A DNA stretch of 12,877 bases. Source: Boseongicola sp. SB0662_bin_57. Its GTDB lineage: Bacteria; Pseudomonadota; Alphaproteobacteria; Rhodobacterales; Rhodobacteraceae. The notes under the pieces were generated by a model. The model had not been told where the DNA came from and ran no database searches. It saw nothing but the letters and a program-made list of their open reading frames with translations. The DNA lies in assembly GCA_009839535.1 (NCBI GenBank), contig VXPN01000478.1, positions 1 to 12,877 of the forward strand, written 5' to 3'. The position numbers and the translations under genes are program-made. Positions 7,033 to 12,877 of this stretch are shown here, piece by piece. The stretch's first letter is position 1, and every line of letters starts with the position of its first letter.

Positions 7033-7083
7033 AATTTGTCGCGCAATGCGCTTGACGGGAGATGATTTACAAATTAACAAATT
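7033..7083. promoter_or_regulatory. Cluster of ACAAATT half-sites in divergent control region
   Basis: Between the second regulator and the plus-strand unit, AATTTGT occurs at 7033-7039 and its complement ACAAATT at 7069-7075 and again at 7077-7083, the last two with an 8-base period. TTGT/ACAA half-sites occur in several FCD-regulator operators, so these may bind the divergent GntR protein. The spacing does not form one compact palindrome, which keeps confidence low. Confidence 0.3.
7052..7080 (+). promoter_or_regulatory. Candidate promoter of the plus-strand catabolic unit
   Basis: TTGACG (7052-7057), a 17-base spacer and TAACAA (7075-7080) give a plausible sigma-70-like promoter 71 bases before ATG 7151. 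The -10 coincides with the repeated ACAAATT half-sites, so repressor binding would block it. If the binding-protein gene is dead, this promoter would still be the likely driver of the RraA-like and aldehyde dehydrogenase genes. Confidence 0.33.
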
Positions 7084-7150
7084 TTTTGCAAATATAGCCG
7101 TCCAAACGATGACCCCGTCGTTATGGCCGCAGCAAGGGAGGAAGGCAAGA

Positions 7151-7756
7151 ATGTGCGGCAGTTTCAAGACCTGTGCGCGATTCGGAACGGCGCTCCTGTT
7201 TGCCGCTGCGGCATGCGGCGCTCAGCAGGTGACCGCTGAAGAGGTCGCCGTCACATGCTCCGGCCGGCAGTTGGCGCAGGAGGGTTGGGGCAAGTCACTG
7301 CATGCCGCAACGGAGGAGTTCGAAGCGCAAGAGCCTGGCATCAGGGTCGTCACCGAACCGGTCCGGCTGGCACAGCGTGACGTACGCCTTGCAACTGCGA
7401 TCCGTGCGGGACAGGGCCCCGATGTCTTCGCCCTGGACGCAAGTCCTGTCCGGCAGCACATCAGCGAGGACCGGGCCCTCGCTCCTTCGCGGCTTGCTGA
7501 AACTCGGGGTTCCGACCTTTTCGACGACTTCCACGAAACCGGTCTCGCCCCCGCAACGGTCGACGGCATCGTCCATGGCGTGCCGATGAACACCGTGACG
7601 ACGGGACTGGTCTGCAATCGGGGCAAGCTCGAGGCGGCCGACCTGTTCGAGCCGGCCACTTCCTGGGTGGAGTTCTCCGCTCAGGCCGATGCGGGCGCGG
7701 ACCAGCGGGCGACGACCCGGCGCGGCGCAACGCCACGGTCGAGGGCGTGGAACTGA
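7151..7756 (+). pseudogene. Truncated sugar ABC transporter substrate-binding protein (family 1)
   Basis: The ATG at 7151 has a strong Shine-Dalgarno (GGGAGGAAGG, 7136-7145) and encodes a signal sequence (hydrophobic LLFAAAACGAQQ, likely cut near VTA-EEV). The following residues strongly resemble family 1 sugar-binding proteins: FEAQEPGIRVVTEPV, RLATAIRAGQGPDVFALDAS, then a GVPMNTVTTGLV block. Those proteins are about 400-430 residues long. Here the resemblance stops after SWVEFSAQA near 7683, and the rest of the frame to 7756 (GADQRATTRRGATPRS) is low-complexity out-of-frame translation. About 175 family-like residues remain, too few for a ligand-binding fold. No permease genes follow. I infer a deletion with its junction near 7684-7700, fusing the front of this gene to a remnant of an ATPase gene. 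A made but useless fragment cannot be excluded. Confidence 0.8.
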
Positions 7757-7911
7757 CCGGGCCGGACAAAATCGTGGCGCTTGGCGTCGCGGGCAACAGC
7801 ATTGTCGCGACGATGAACAGGAAGACGCCGGCAGCAAACGGTCAATGGGCGGAGGCCACTTTCCGGACAGAAGGTACGCATCCGTTTGACGGAAAGACAG
7901 AAAGCAATCTG
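7693..7911 (+). pseudogene. C-terminal remnant of a MalK/UgpC-type ABC transporter ATPase
   Basis: In the frame beginning at 7693 the translation reads GPAGDDPARRNATVEGVELT followed by KIVALGVAGNSIVATMNRK and, after GQWAEATF, THPFDGKTESNL. This order (a VE-x-x-E-x-x-G strand, a GVAGN-I-A turn, then a ..HxFDxxTxxNL tail) resembles the C-terminal TOBE domain of sugar-importing ABC ATPases, which typically end in H-L-F-D plus a short tail. No Walker A, signature or Walker B motif precedes it, so only the tail is left, and the original stop is not in frame. It abuts the broken binding-protein gene and ends about 22 bases before the RraA-like gene. The identification rests on pattern memory, not a search. 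If wrong, this stretch is unassigned spacer. Confidence 0.5.
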
Positions 7912-7933
7912 AGAAGAGAAAGGTACACGAGCA

Positions 7934-8686
7934 ATGGTAACCGAGGACTTACTGCAACGTCTGCGCAAGGACCTGTCGGGCGTCTCCACCGCCACAGTGT
8001 CTACTGCGCTGTTCAAGCGCGGACTGCGCAAACAGTTCATTCAGGACGTCAGACCGCTGAAACCGAAGGGCCGTACAATGGTCGGGCCGGCGTTCACGCT
8101 GCGCTATATCCCCGCCCGGGAGGACCTGAACGGAATCGAGGTCTTCCGCGACCGCGCCCATCCGCAGCGGGCCGCGATCGAACAGTGTCCCGAAGGTCAT
8201 GTCATGGTGATCGACAGCCGCAAGGACGCGGGGGCAGCATCCGCCGGCAGCATTCTGGTGTCACGGCTGATGATCAGGGGGGCTGCGGGCATTGTCACGG
8301 ACGGGGGCTTCCGCGACGCGCCGGTCATCGCCGATCTCGATTTCCCGGCCTATCACAGCCGGCCGTCGGCCCCGACAAACCTGACCTTGCACCATGCGAT
8401 CGACATCAACGTTCCGATCGGATGCGGCGACGCACCGGTCTTCCCAGGGGATCTCGTCCTCGGAGACGACGAAGGCGTTGTCGTTGTCCCGGCCCATCTC
8501 GCGGAGGAGGTGTCAGCGGAGGCTGTTGAAATGACGGCCTTCGAGGACTTCGTCAGCGAGGAGGTGCTGAAAGGCCGGTCGATTCTCGGTCTTTATCCGG
8601 CCACGGATGATCAGACGCTGACGGACTTCGACAGTTGGCGCCAAGCCAACAACCGCGGAGGCTGGCCATGCAGCAGCAGCCAGTGA
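7934..8686 (+). CDS. RraA-family protein, probable 4-hydroxy-4-methyl-2-oxoglutarate-type aldolase / oxaloacetate decarboxylase
   Basis: A 250-residue member of the RraA/HMG-aldolase family. Some members cleave hydroxylated 2-oxo diacids to pyruvate with a divalent metal, and some decarboxylate oxaloacetate. Seen: GPAFTLRY (51-58), VMVIDSRKDAGAASAGSIL (90-108), and the aldolase signature VTDGGFRDAP (121-130), with Arg127 and Asp128 matching the substrate-binding Arg and metal-binding Asp of characterised enzymes, then PGDLVLGDDEGVVVVP (171-186). It is longer than the E. coli RNase E inhibitor RraA (about 160 residues). The active-site motif argues for an enzyme, although such proteins are often labelled RNase regulators. 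ATG 7934 follows a GAGAAAGG ribosome site. The aldehyde dehydrogenase gene starts 39 bases downstream, so the pair is an operon, probably in sugar-acid or hydroxy-oxo-acid breakdown. The exact reaction is not determined. Confidence 0.87.
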   Translation: MVTEDLLQRLRKDLSGVSTATVSTALFKRGLRKQFIQDVRPLKPKGRTMVGPAFTLRYIPAREDLNGIEVFRDRAHPQRAAIEQCPEGHVMVIDSRKDAGAASAGSILVSRLMIRGAAGIVTDGGFRDAPVIADLDFPAYHSRPSAPTNLTLHHAIDINVPIGCGDAPVFPGDLVLGDDEGVVVVPAHLAEEVSAEAVEMTAFEDFVSEEVLKGRSILGLYPATDDQTLTDFDSWRQANNRGGWPCSSSQ

Positions 8687-8725
8687 ACAGTATTCATCGG
8701 CGAACAGGCACTTGAGGAAAAATAC

Positions 8726-10246
8726 ATGCTGAACGGAAAACACCTGATCGCAGGCCAGTGGCACTTGGGGGAAGCGACCTTCCGCAATCACCCGATCCAG
8801 GGAGCCGCCACTGATTTCGCTGTCGGAACACCGGCGCTCGTCGACAAGGCCGCAGCTGCGGCCGAGGAAGCCTTTTGGCATTACGGGACGGCGGCAAGCG
8901 GCGAGCGGGCAGACTTTCTCAAGGCGATCGCAGATGAAATCGATGCGCGAGGTGATGTCATTAAGGACATCGGCTCGGCCGAAACCGGCCTGCCCGAGGA
9001 ACGGATCGAGGGCGAACGCGGCCGGACCACGGGACAGCTGCGCCTGTTTGCCGATCATGTCAGGAACGGTGCGCATCTTGACCGTCGTCATGACCCTGCA
9101 TTGCCTGACCGGCGGCCGGCGCCACGCCCGGACCTGCGCGTTGCGCAGCGGCCGCTCGGTCCGGTCGCCGTGTTCGGCGCGTCGAACTTTCCGCTGGCGT
9201 TCTCGACCGCCGGCGGCGACACGGCAGCGGCGCTGGCGGCTGGCTGTCCGGTCGTCGTCAAGGGCCACGAGGCGCACCCGGGCACCTGCGAGATCGTTGC
9301 CCAGGCGATCGAGGCTGCGATCAAGGCCTTCGGACTGCATCCCGGCGTCTTTTCCCTCGTCCAGGGCGGCTCGCATGACGTGGGCCGCGCCCTGGTGCAA
9401 CACCCGCTGATCAGGGCCGTCGGCTTCACCGGTTCGCTGGCAGGCGGGCGCGCTCTTTTCGATCTGTGCATGCGGCGTCCCGAACCCATCCCGTTCTTCG
9501 GCGAACTGGGGTCGGTCAACCCGGTTTTCCTGCTGCCCCGGGCCCTGAAGGCGCGCGGGGAGGACATCGCCGCGGGATGGGCCGCCTGCCTGAGCCTGGG
9601 AGCCGGGCAGTTCTGCACCAACCCAGGGCTGGTGGTTGGCGTTGCCGGTCCGGATCTGGACAGATTCGCAGCGGCGGCAAAGAGCGTGCTCGGCAAGGTA
9701 ACGCCGCAGACCATGCTGAGCGATGATGTCGCTGCAGCCTACCGCTCCGGCCGTGACCGCGTGGCAGCAGCCGACGGAGTCAGGACGGAACTGACATCAT
9801 CCGGCCGCGGACGAGCCGTGGCTCCCGATGTTCTTCAGGCGAGCGGCACCGCCTGGCTGGCCAATGCGGTCCTGGGAGAGGAGGTGTTCGGACCGCTCGG
9901 CCTGATCGTTCATGCTGCCGACATGGACGAGATGGCAAGGATTGCAGGTCACCTCGACGGGCAGCTGACCTGCACGATCCAGGCCGACGACGGCGACCTC
10001 GACGATGCTGGCCGGTTGATGCCGATCCTGGAACGGAAGGCTGGCCGGCTTCTTGCCAACGGGTTTCCGACCGGCGTCGAGGTTTGCGACGCCATGGTTC
10101 ATGGCGGCCCCTATCCGGCGTCGACCAACTTCGGCGCCACCTCCGTGGGAACCCTTTCCATTCGCCGGTTCCTCCGGCCGGTCTGTTATCAGGACATGCC
10201 TGCCGCATTGCTGCCCGGTGACCTGAGAAGTGAAACCGCGCCTTGA
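8726..10246 (+). CDS. Aldehyde dehydrogenase (NADP+), 2-oxoglutarate-semialdehyde dehydrogenase type
   Basis: A 506-residue aldehyde dehydrogenase. Seen: cofactor/catalytic block FGASNFPLAFSTAGGDTAAA (150-169, with Asn154 of the oxyanion hole), VVVKGHEAHPGT (176-187), VGFTGSLAGG (232-241), general-base Glu260 in FFGELGSVNP, and nucleophile Cys297 in GAGQFCTNPG. The SNFPLAFS, FGELGSVNPVFLLP and GAGQFCTNPGLV wording is characteristic of the bacterial group that oxidises 2,5-dioxopentanoate (2-oxoglutarate semialdehyde) to 2-oxoglutarate in hexarate, pentose and hydroxyproline routes. Length is within or slightly below the usual 500-525. ATG 8726 is preceded by GAGGAAA at the right distance. It is the last gene of the unit after the RraA-like aldolase, feeding the TCA cycle. 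The general family is certain; the semialdehyde substrate is likely but inferred. Confidence 0.92.
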   Translation: MLNGKHLIAGQWHLGEATFRNHPIQGAATDFAVGTPALVDKAAAAAEEAFWHYGTAASGERADFLKAIADEIDARGDVIKDIGSAETGLPEERIEGERGRTTGQLRLFADHVRNGAHLDRRHDPALPDRRPAPRPDLRVAQRPLGPVAVFGASNFPLAFSTAGGDTAAALAAGCPVVVKGHEAHPGTCEIVAQAIEAAIKAFGLHPGVFSLVQGGSHDVGRALVQHPLIRAVGFTGSLAGGRALFDLCMRRPEPIPFFGELGSVNPVFLLPRALKARGEDIAAGWAACLSLGAGQFCTNPGLVVGVAGPDLDRFAAAAKSVLGKVTPQTMLSDDVAAAYRSGRDRVAAADGVRTELTSSGRGRAVAPDVLQASGTAWLANAVLGEEVFGPLGLIVHAADMDEMARIAGHLDGQLTCTIQADDGDLDDAGRLMPILERKAGRLLANGFPTGVEVCDAMVHGGPYPASTNFGATSVGTLSIRRFLRPVCYQDMPAALLPGDLRSETAP

Positions 10247-10284
10247 CAGGCTTCGCTTTGCCGATGCCGATTGGCCGCGCGTCT

Positions 10285-10301
10285 CCTTCACCGCATGAAG
10301 G
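10285..10301 (+). terminator. Possible weak terminator hairpin after the aldehyde dehydrogenase gene
   Basis: CCTTCA (10285-10290) and TGAAGG (10296-10301) pair perfectly around CCGCA, 39 bases after the aldehyde dehydrogenase stop. The stem is short and no T-run follows, so intrinsic termination would be poor. It could instead mark the message end or be chance. Confidence 0.25.
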
Positions 10302-10988
10302 CAGTGCAGAAAGACCGCGCTGAACAAGCAGCAGCGCAAGGAAGACCGGCAAGCTGACCGTCTGCGGCCGGGATGAGCAAGGAGTGGCCTGCAATCGGAA
10401 GTCCATGCCGGACTTGATGACTCTGGCTCACCTTGGCGGCGCAGGCCTTGGATGCCATCGGTAAGCCAGGCAACCTTGCGTACACGCGCCACACATCGTC
10501 AAGAAGCGAACAAGCAGCATGCGAGCCGACGGAACTCCGCGCCATCGTGCAGGCTCCGGCCCGTCACGCCGCGAGGGAGCGCTTCGCGCAGTCTTGCTTG
10601 GAGGCCGAATTCGAGGCGTGCTGCCGTACAGGTCGAGACAGGCGACATTGCGATCAAGGCAGATGGAACGTGACTCCGGAGACAGACAGGGGCTCACCAG
10701 CATTGGGATGAACTGCCGGTCGACGTCCTGATGCTCGGATCGATGCAAGCGCGCGATGCAGCTCTCGAGCTGACAGATCGCGATGTGAGCAAAGCGTGGC
10801 ACTCCATTTGGCTTGACCTAAATGAGGAGTGCGCAGTGAACTTCATCGTGGTCGAAATCGATCCAGGCATCGAGCTGACATCCGGGCTCGAGACGCGGCT
10901 CCTGGCGAAATCCGGTGATCTGAGTGCTCGGAACGCGTTCGAGCCGAGCGCGAACCGCGTCCAGGGCCATGTCATCCAATTGCTTCGT

Positions 10989-11030
10989 CATTTTATCCAT
11001 TTTCACCATTCGGTGAAAATGGATAAAATG
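10989..11030. repeat. Perfect 19-bp-arm inverted repeat containing TTTCACC/GGTGAAA half-sites
   Basis: CATTTTATCCATTTTCACC (10989-11007) is the exact reverse complement of 11012-11030, with a 4-base centre ATTC. The inner 18 bp (TTTCACCATTCGGTGAAA, 11001-11018) reads as a classical dyad operator. A third GGTGAAA follows at 11030-11036, 18 bases (under two helix turns) from the second. Outer flanks continue imperfectly (CCAATT near 10976 against AATTGG ending 11040). A near copy of the core lies at 12489-12506. As RNA it would fold into a very stable hairpin. No T-tract follows, so an operator or small palindromic element is more likely than a terminator. Confidence 0.7.
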
Positions 11031-11490
11031 GTGAAATTGGTCGGGGATCCCCTTCAGCAATTTGCCGCCTTCGCCGAACGCTGACGCCGGCCATGGCAGC
11101 GAACAGTCCGGGTCGGGGGCCGCGACTCGGCGCCGATCAAGACTCGGTGTGCTGGCCGTGTCGGCTGCATGCGCATATGGCGAGGCTCGACCGAATTCGA
11201 CCGCACGGCGCCGTCCGCGGTTAGCTTCCTCAAATCCCGCACCTGTTGTTTGTGACCATCTTGTGCAACCTGGCTGAGCCTCTGACCGAAGTTGCGCAGA
11301 ATGCCGCACACCGAAAGCTCAGGCCGCGTCAACCCTTCCGCACGGATACGACGCGAACTCGGCAAATCCCGCTTCTCCTGGAACGCAACGGACATTCAAG
11401 GCACGAACTGGATTGTCCGCCCGATTCAAGCGAGACGCAATGAAGTGGACAAGTGCCGCAGGAAATCGCGCTCGTCGGCTTGTACGTGGC

Positions 11491-12378
11491 TCACTCGGCC
11501 GGTTCGGCAACCGCAGGAGCGACTACAGCCTGCTCATAGGACAAGTCACCCAATCCATCCTCGAAGATGTCGCGCTCGGCGATCCATTCGCGTGACTCAT
11601 CAAAGAATTGACGCGAATACGGCTCGAACACGATCCGCTCTCCCGGTCCGAACAGCCGCGTATCCATCTGGTCGCGGAAACGCTCCGGGAACTCGTTCCT
11701 GTAGTAGTGAGTGTAAAGTTCCTGCCGGAGATCGATGTCCCGTTGCGCCATGCGCAAGGCGCTGAAAAATCTCTCGACGTCTTCCAGGTCGGCGTCCTCG
11801 GCAACCATCGCGGCCATCATGAACGACGTGTCCAGGATCTTGCGGAACCCCAGTTGCTCCATGAAGTAATACGGGCCGCTGAACAGGCTGACGGCGGGAA
11901 TGTTGCCGTCGATCATGTGTTCCATCCGCTTGAACAGGAGACCGTCAGCAAAGGACAGGTTGATTTCATCGCGCGAAAGGAACGGTTCCAGCGCCTGGAT
12001 CGACGAATAGTGGCTGCCGGACTGATAACCCACGGAGATCGGGACATTGGCCAGATCTTCTGGCCTCTTGATGGAAGATTCCGCAGGAACGAATATTCCG
12101 CACGGGGAGACGGAATAGGCGTTTGCATAGAGCTTCCCGTGACCAGACGCAGCTGCCACGTTCACGGTCCAGTGGCAGGCCGAGCTTACGTCACAGGTCC
12201 GGCCCTTCTCGAAGGTCTGATATGCCCCGACCCGGTCGCCGAGGTCGTGCCGTTCACCCGTCGCGGAAAGCAGCTGGTCTTCCAGCGCGTAGTCCAATCC
12301 GACTTCGTCAAAGTACCCCTTCTCAACCGCAATCCACTCGTGCAGGCGCATGTGCGGCGCTATGACAAACTTTCCCAT
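11491..12378 (-). CDS. NMT1/THI5-like (SsuA-type) binding-protein-fold protein without signal peptide
   Basis: A 295-residue protein. The N-terminal EWIAVEKGYFDEVGLD (14-29) and RPEDLANVPISVGYQSGSH (105-123) are the hallmark strands of the NMT1/THI5-like family, which includes nitrate/sulfonate/taurine-type ABC binding proteins and the pyrimidine synthase THI5. ATG 12378 has a strong ribosome site (GGGAGGAAAAC directly upstream), yet the protein begins immediately with the first fold strand (MGKFVIAPHM) and shows no signal peptide or lipobox. The upstream in-frame sequence is not hydrophobic either. It may therefore act in the cytoplasm as an enzyme or sensor, or depend on an unusual export route. 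Cys and His residues occur around 62-93 (TCDVSSACHW, SPCG). The C-terminus ends in a short Ala/Pro/Glu tail. No ABC permease or ATPase gene is visible nearby. A palindromic site lies 111-128 bases upstream. Function unknown. Confidence 0.82.
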   Translation of the reverse strand: MGKFVIAPHMRLHEWIAVEKGYFDEVGLDYALEDQLLSATGERHDLGDRVGAYQTFEKGRTCDVSSACHWTVNVAAASGHGKLYANAYSVSPCGIFVPAESSIKRPEDLANVPISVGYQSGSHYSSIQALEPFLSRDEINLSFADGLLFKRMEHMIDGNIPAVSLFSGPYYFMEQLGFRKILDTSFMMAAMVAEDADLEDVERFFSALRMAQRDIDLRQELYTHYYRNEFPERFRDQMDTRLFGPGERIVFEPYSRQFFDESREWIAERDIFEDGLGDLSYEQAVVAPAVAEPAE

Positions 12379-12488
12379 GTTTTCCTCCCGGCGTTCCTTT
12401 GCGAGTCGACCAAGTCTCGTCCCGGTCCTGGCAGCATCGGCAGGATCTCGTCCACCAATCTGCTCACCCGCATTTCTGTTTCGAGGGA

Positions 12489-12506
12489 TTTCACCATACG
12501 ATGAAA
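12489..12506. promoter_or_regulatory. Palindromic operator-like site upstream of the NMT1/THI5-like gene
   Basis: TTTCACCATACGATGAAA is an 18-bp dyad with one mismatched pair. It differs at only two bases from the core of the inverted repeat at 11001-11018. Downstream flanks also match without gaps (TGGT-AAA--GGTC, 12517-12530 against 11029-11042). It overlaps the -10 region of a candidate minus-strand promoter. A shared transcription factor site is the simplest reading; the factor is not identified, and the pattern does not fit the FadR-type core found at 5442-5462. Confidence 0.5.
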
Positions 12507-12523
12507 GTTCCTGATTTGGTCAA
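12493..12523 (-). promoter_or_regulatory. Candidate promoter of the NMT1/THI5-like gene
   Basis: On the minus strand TTGACC (12523 to 12518) and, 19 bases later, TATGGT (12498 to 12493) form a weak -35/-10 pair overlapping the palindrome. A second TTGACC lies nine bases upstream (12532 to 12527). The leader to ATG 12378 would be about 108 bases. The long spacer makes this tentative. Confidence 0.28.
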
Positions 12524-12633
12524 ACGGGTCAAGATACCTGCAATGCCATCGGTCGATCTTGCTCGCCTTTCCGGGCCGCAAGAACCGACAATGCCGCTGC
12601 CTCGACCTTTGAGCCCGCAAGGGGTCGAAACGG

Positions 12634-12877
12634 TCAGCCTCGCCTGAACAGCCTTCCAAGTCGGCCACGCACCGATTTCGTGGCTTCGCCAATGTCGAGA
12701 AGCAGCGGGGCGATGCGGCGGCGCCGGAAATTCCGCCAAAGCCTCCAGATGGTGACCAGCAGCGCCGCCAGGAGCGTCAGGAACACGATGTTGAACCATG
12801 GGATCAACTGCATTTCAGGGCCTTCGGCCGGTGTCAGGCGAAGCGCGTTCGGAAATATCGAGAGCCAGACGTTTCGC
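12634..12877 (-). CDS. C-terminal part of an unidentified membrane protein, cut by the window edge
   Basis: On the minus strand an open frame enters from the right window edge and runs to TGA at 12634, giving 80 residues. It reads RNVWLSIFPNALRLTPAEGP, then one hydrophobic span (about WFNIVFLTLLAALLVTIW), then a strongly basic segment RLWRNFRRRR and a tail ending GRLGRLFRRG. The basic flank after the span predicts a cytoplasmic C-terminus by the positive-inside rule. An internal ATG at 12813 could start a 58-residue protein, but the open frame continues upstream to the edge, so a longer gene is more likely. I do not recognise the family. It lies on the same strand as and upstream of the NMT1/THI5-like gene, separated by 255 bases that hold a candidate promoter. 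Confidence 0.6.
   Translation of the reverse strand, partial: RNVWLSIFPNALRLTPAEGPEMQLIPWFNIVFLTLLAALLVTIWRLWRNFRRRRIAPLLLDIGEATKSVRGRLGRLFRRG

Larger units (their letters stand above)
10247..11490. other. Gene-poor stretch with no recognisable coding sequence
   Basis: About 1.24 kb between the aldehyde dehydrogenase and the converging NMT1/THI5-like gene. All six frames have short open stretches, but none has a convincing ribosome site together with recognisable motifs. Translations are rich in Arg, Ser and Pro, typical of antisense or noncoding GC-rich DNA. Structures that stand out are a small hairpin (10285-10301), the long inverted repeat at 10989-11030, and an imperfect stem (11449-11458 with 11476-11483) just beyond the stop of the minus-strand gene. 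No transposase motif or terminal repeats were recognised. It may be decayed former genes, but I cannot name a parent. Confidence 0.55.

Noticed and set aside
10285..10301. Third copy of the TTTCACC/GGTGAAA operator after the aldehyde dehydrogenase.
   Set aside because: TTCA and TGAA are separated by 5 rather than 8 bases, and the flanks do not match the other two sites, so it was kept only as a weak hairpin.
10731..11084. A 117-codon plus-strand frame (and an overlapping minus-strand frame 10818-11309) across the long inverted repeat.
   Set aside because: There is no ribosome site or recognisable domain, and both frames read through a perfect palindrome, which gives His/Met/Lys-rich translations from both strands. 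The peptide likeness to the 12489 region (FHHSVK against FHHTMK) follows from the DNA repeat.
12360..12692. A 110-codon minus-strand frame overlapping the start of the NMT1/THI5-like gene.
   Set aside because: It overlaps both the membrane-protein end and the next gene's start in a different frame and has no domain; the neighbouring frames have clear coding features.

Overview
The window looks like an accessory metabolic region of a high-GC alphaproteobacterium. This is inferred from base composition, codon use and gene families (TAXI-type TRAP transporter, paired FadR-type GntR regulators, sugar-acid catabolic enzymes), not from any marker gene. It holds transport and oxidation genes for small organic acids, each locus next to its own regulator. 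I see no rRNA, tRNA, CRISPR array or intact mobile element.

Left locus (83-6235). A minus-strand operon runs TAXI solute receptor (4257-5210), fused TRAP permease (2259-4115), D-2-hydroxyacid dehydrogenase (1155-2153) and Ldh2-family malate/L-lactate-type dehydrogenase (83-1141). It is divergent from a FadR-type GntR regulator (5540-6235). The AT-rich gap between them carries several inverted repeats. One (5442-5462) matches the FadR-type operator pattern and overlaps a candidate regulator promoter. The likely job is uptake of a 2-hydroxy or 2-oxo acid and oxidation or reduction by two dehydrogenases of opposite usual stereochemistry.

Middle locus (6267-10246). A second, paralogous FadR-type regulator (6267-6989, minus) faces the first tail to tail and is divergent from a plus-strand unit. 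That unit begins with a sugar-ABC binding-protein gene broken after about 175 residues. It is followed directly, in another frame, by what looks like the C-terminal end of a MalK/UgpC-type ATPase, then an intact RraA-family aldolase-like gene (7934-8686) and an aldehyde dehydrogenase of the 2-oxoglutarate-semialdehyde type (8726-10246). I read this as an ABC-transporter catabolic operon that lost its transporter through one internal deletion but kept its two enzymes.

Right part (10247-12877). About 1.24 kb without a recognisable gene contains a perfect 19-bp-arm inverted repeat (10989-11030). Its 18-bp core recurs (16/18) at 12489-12506, upstream of a minus-strand gene (11491-12378). That gene encodes an NMT1/THI5-type binding-protein fold without a visible signal peptide. 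The window ends in the C-terminal part of an unidentified membrane protein on the minus strand (12634-12877).
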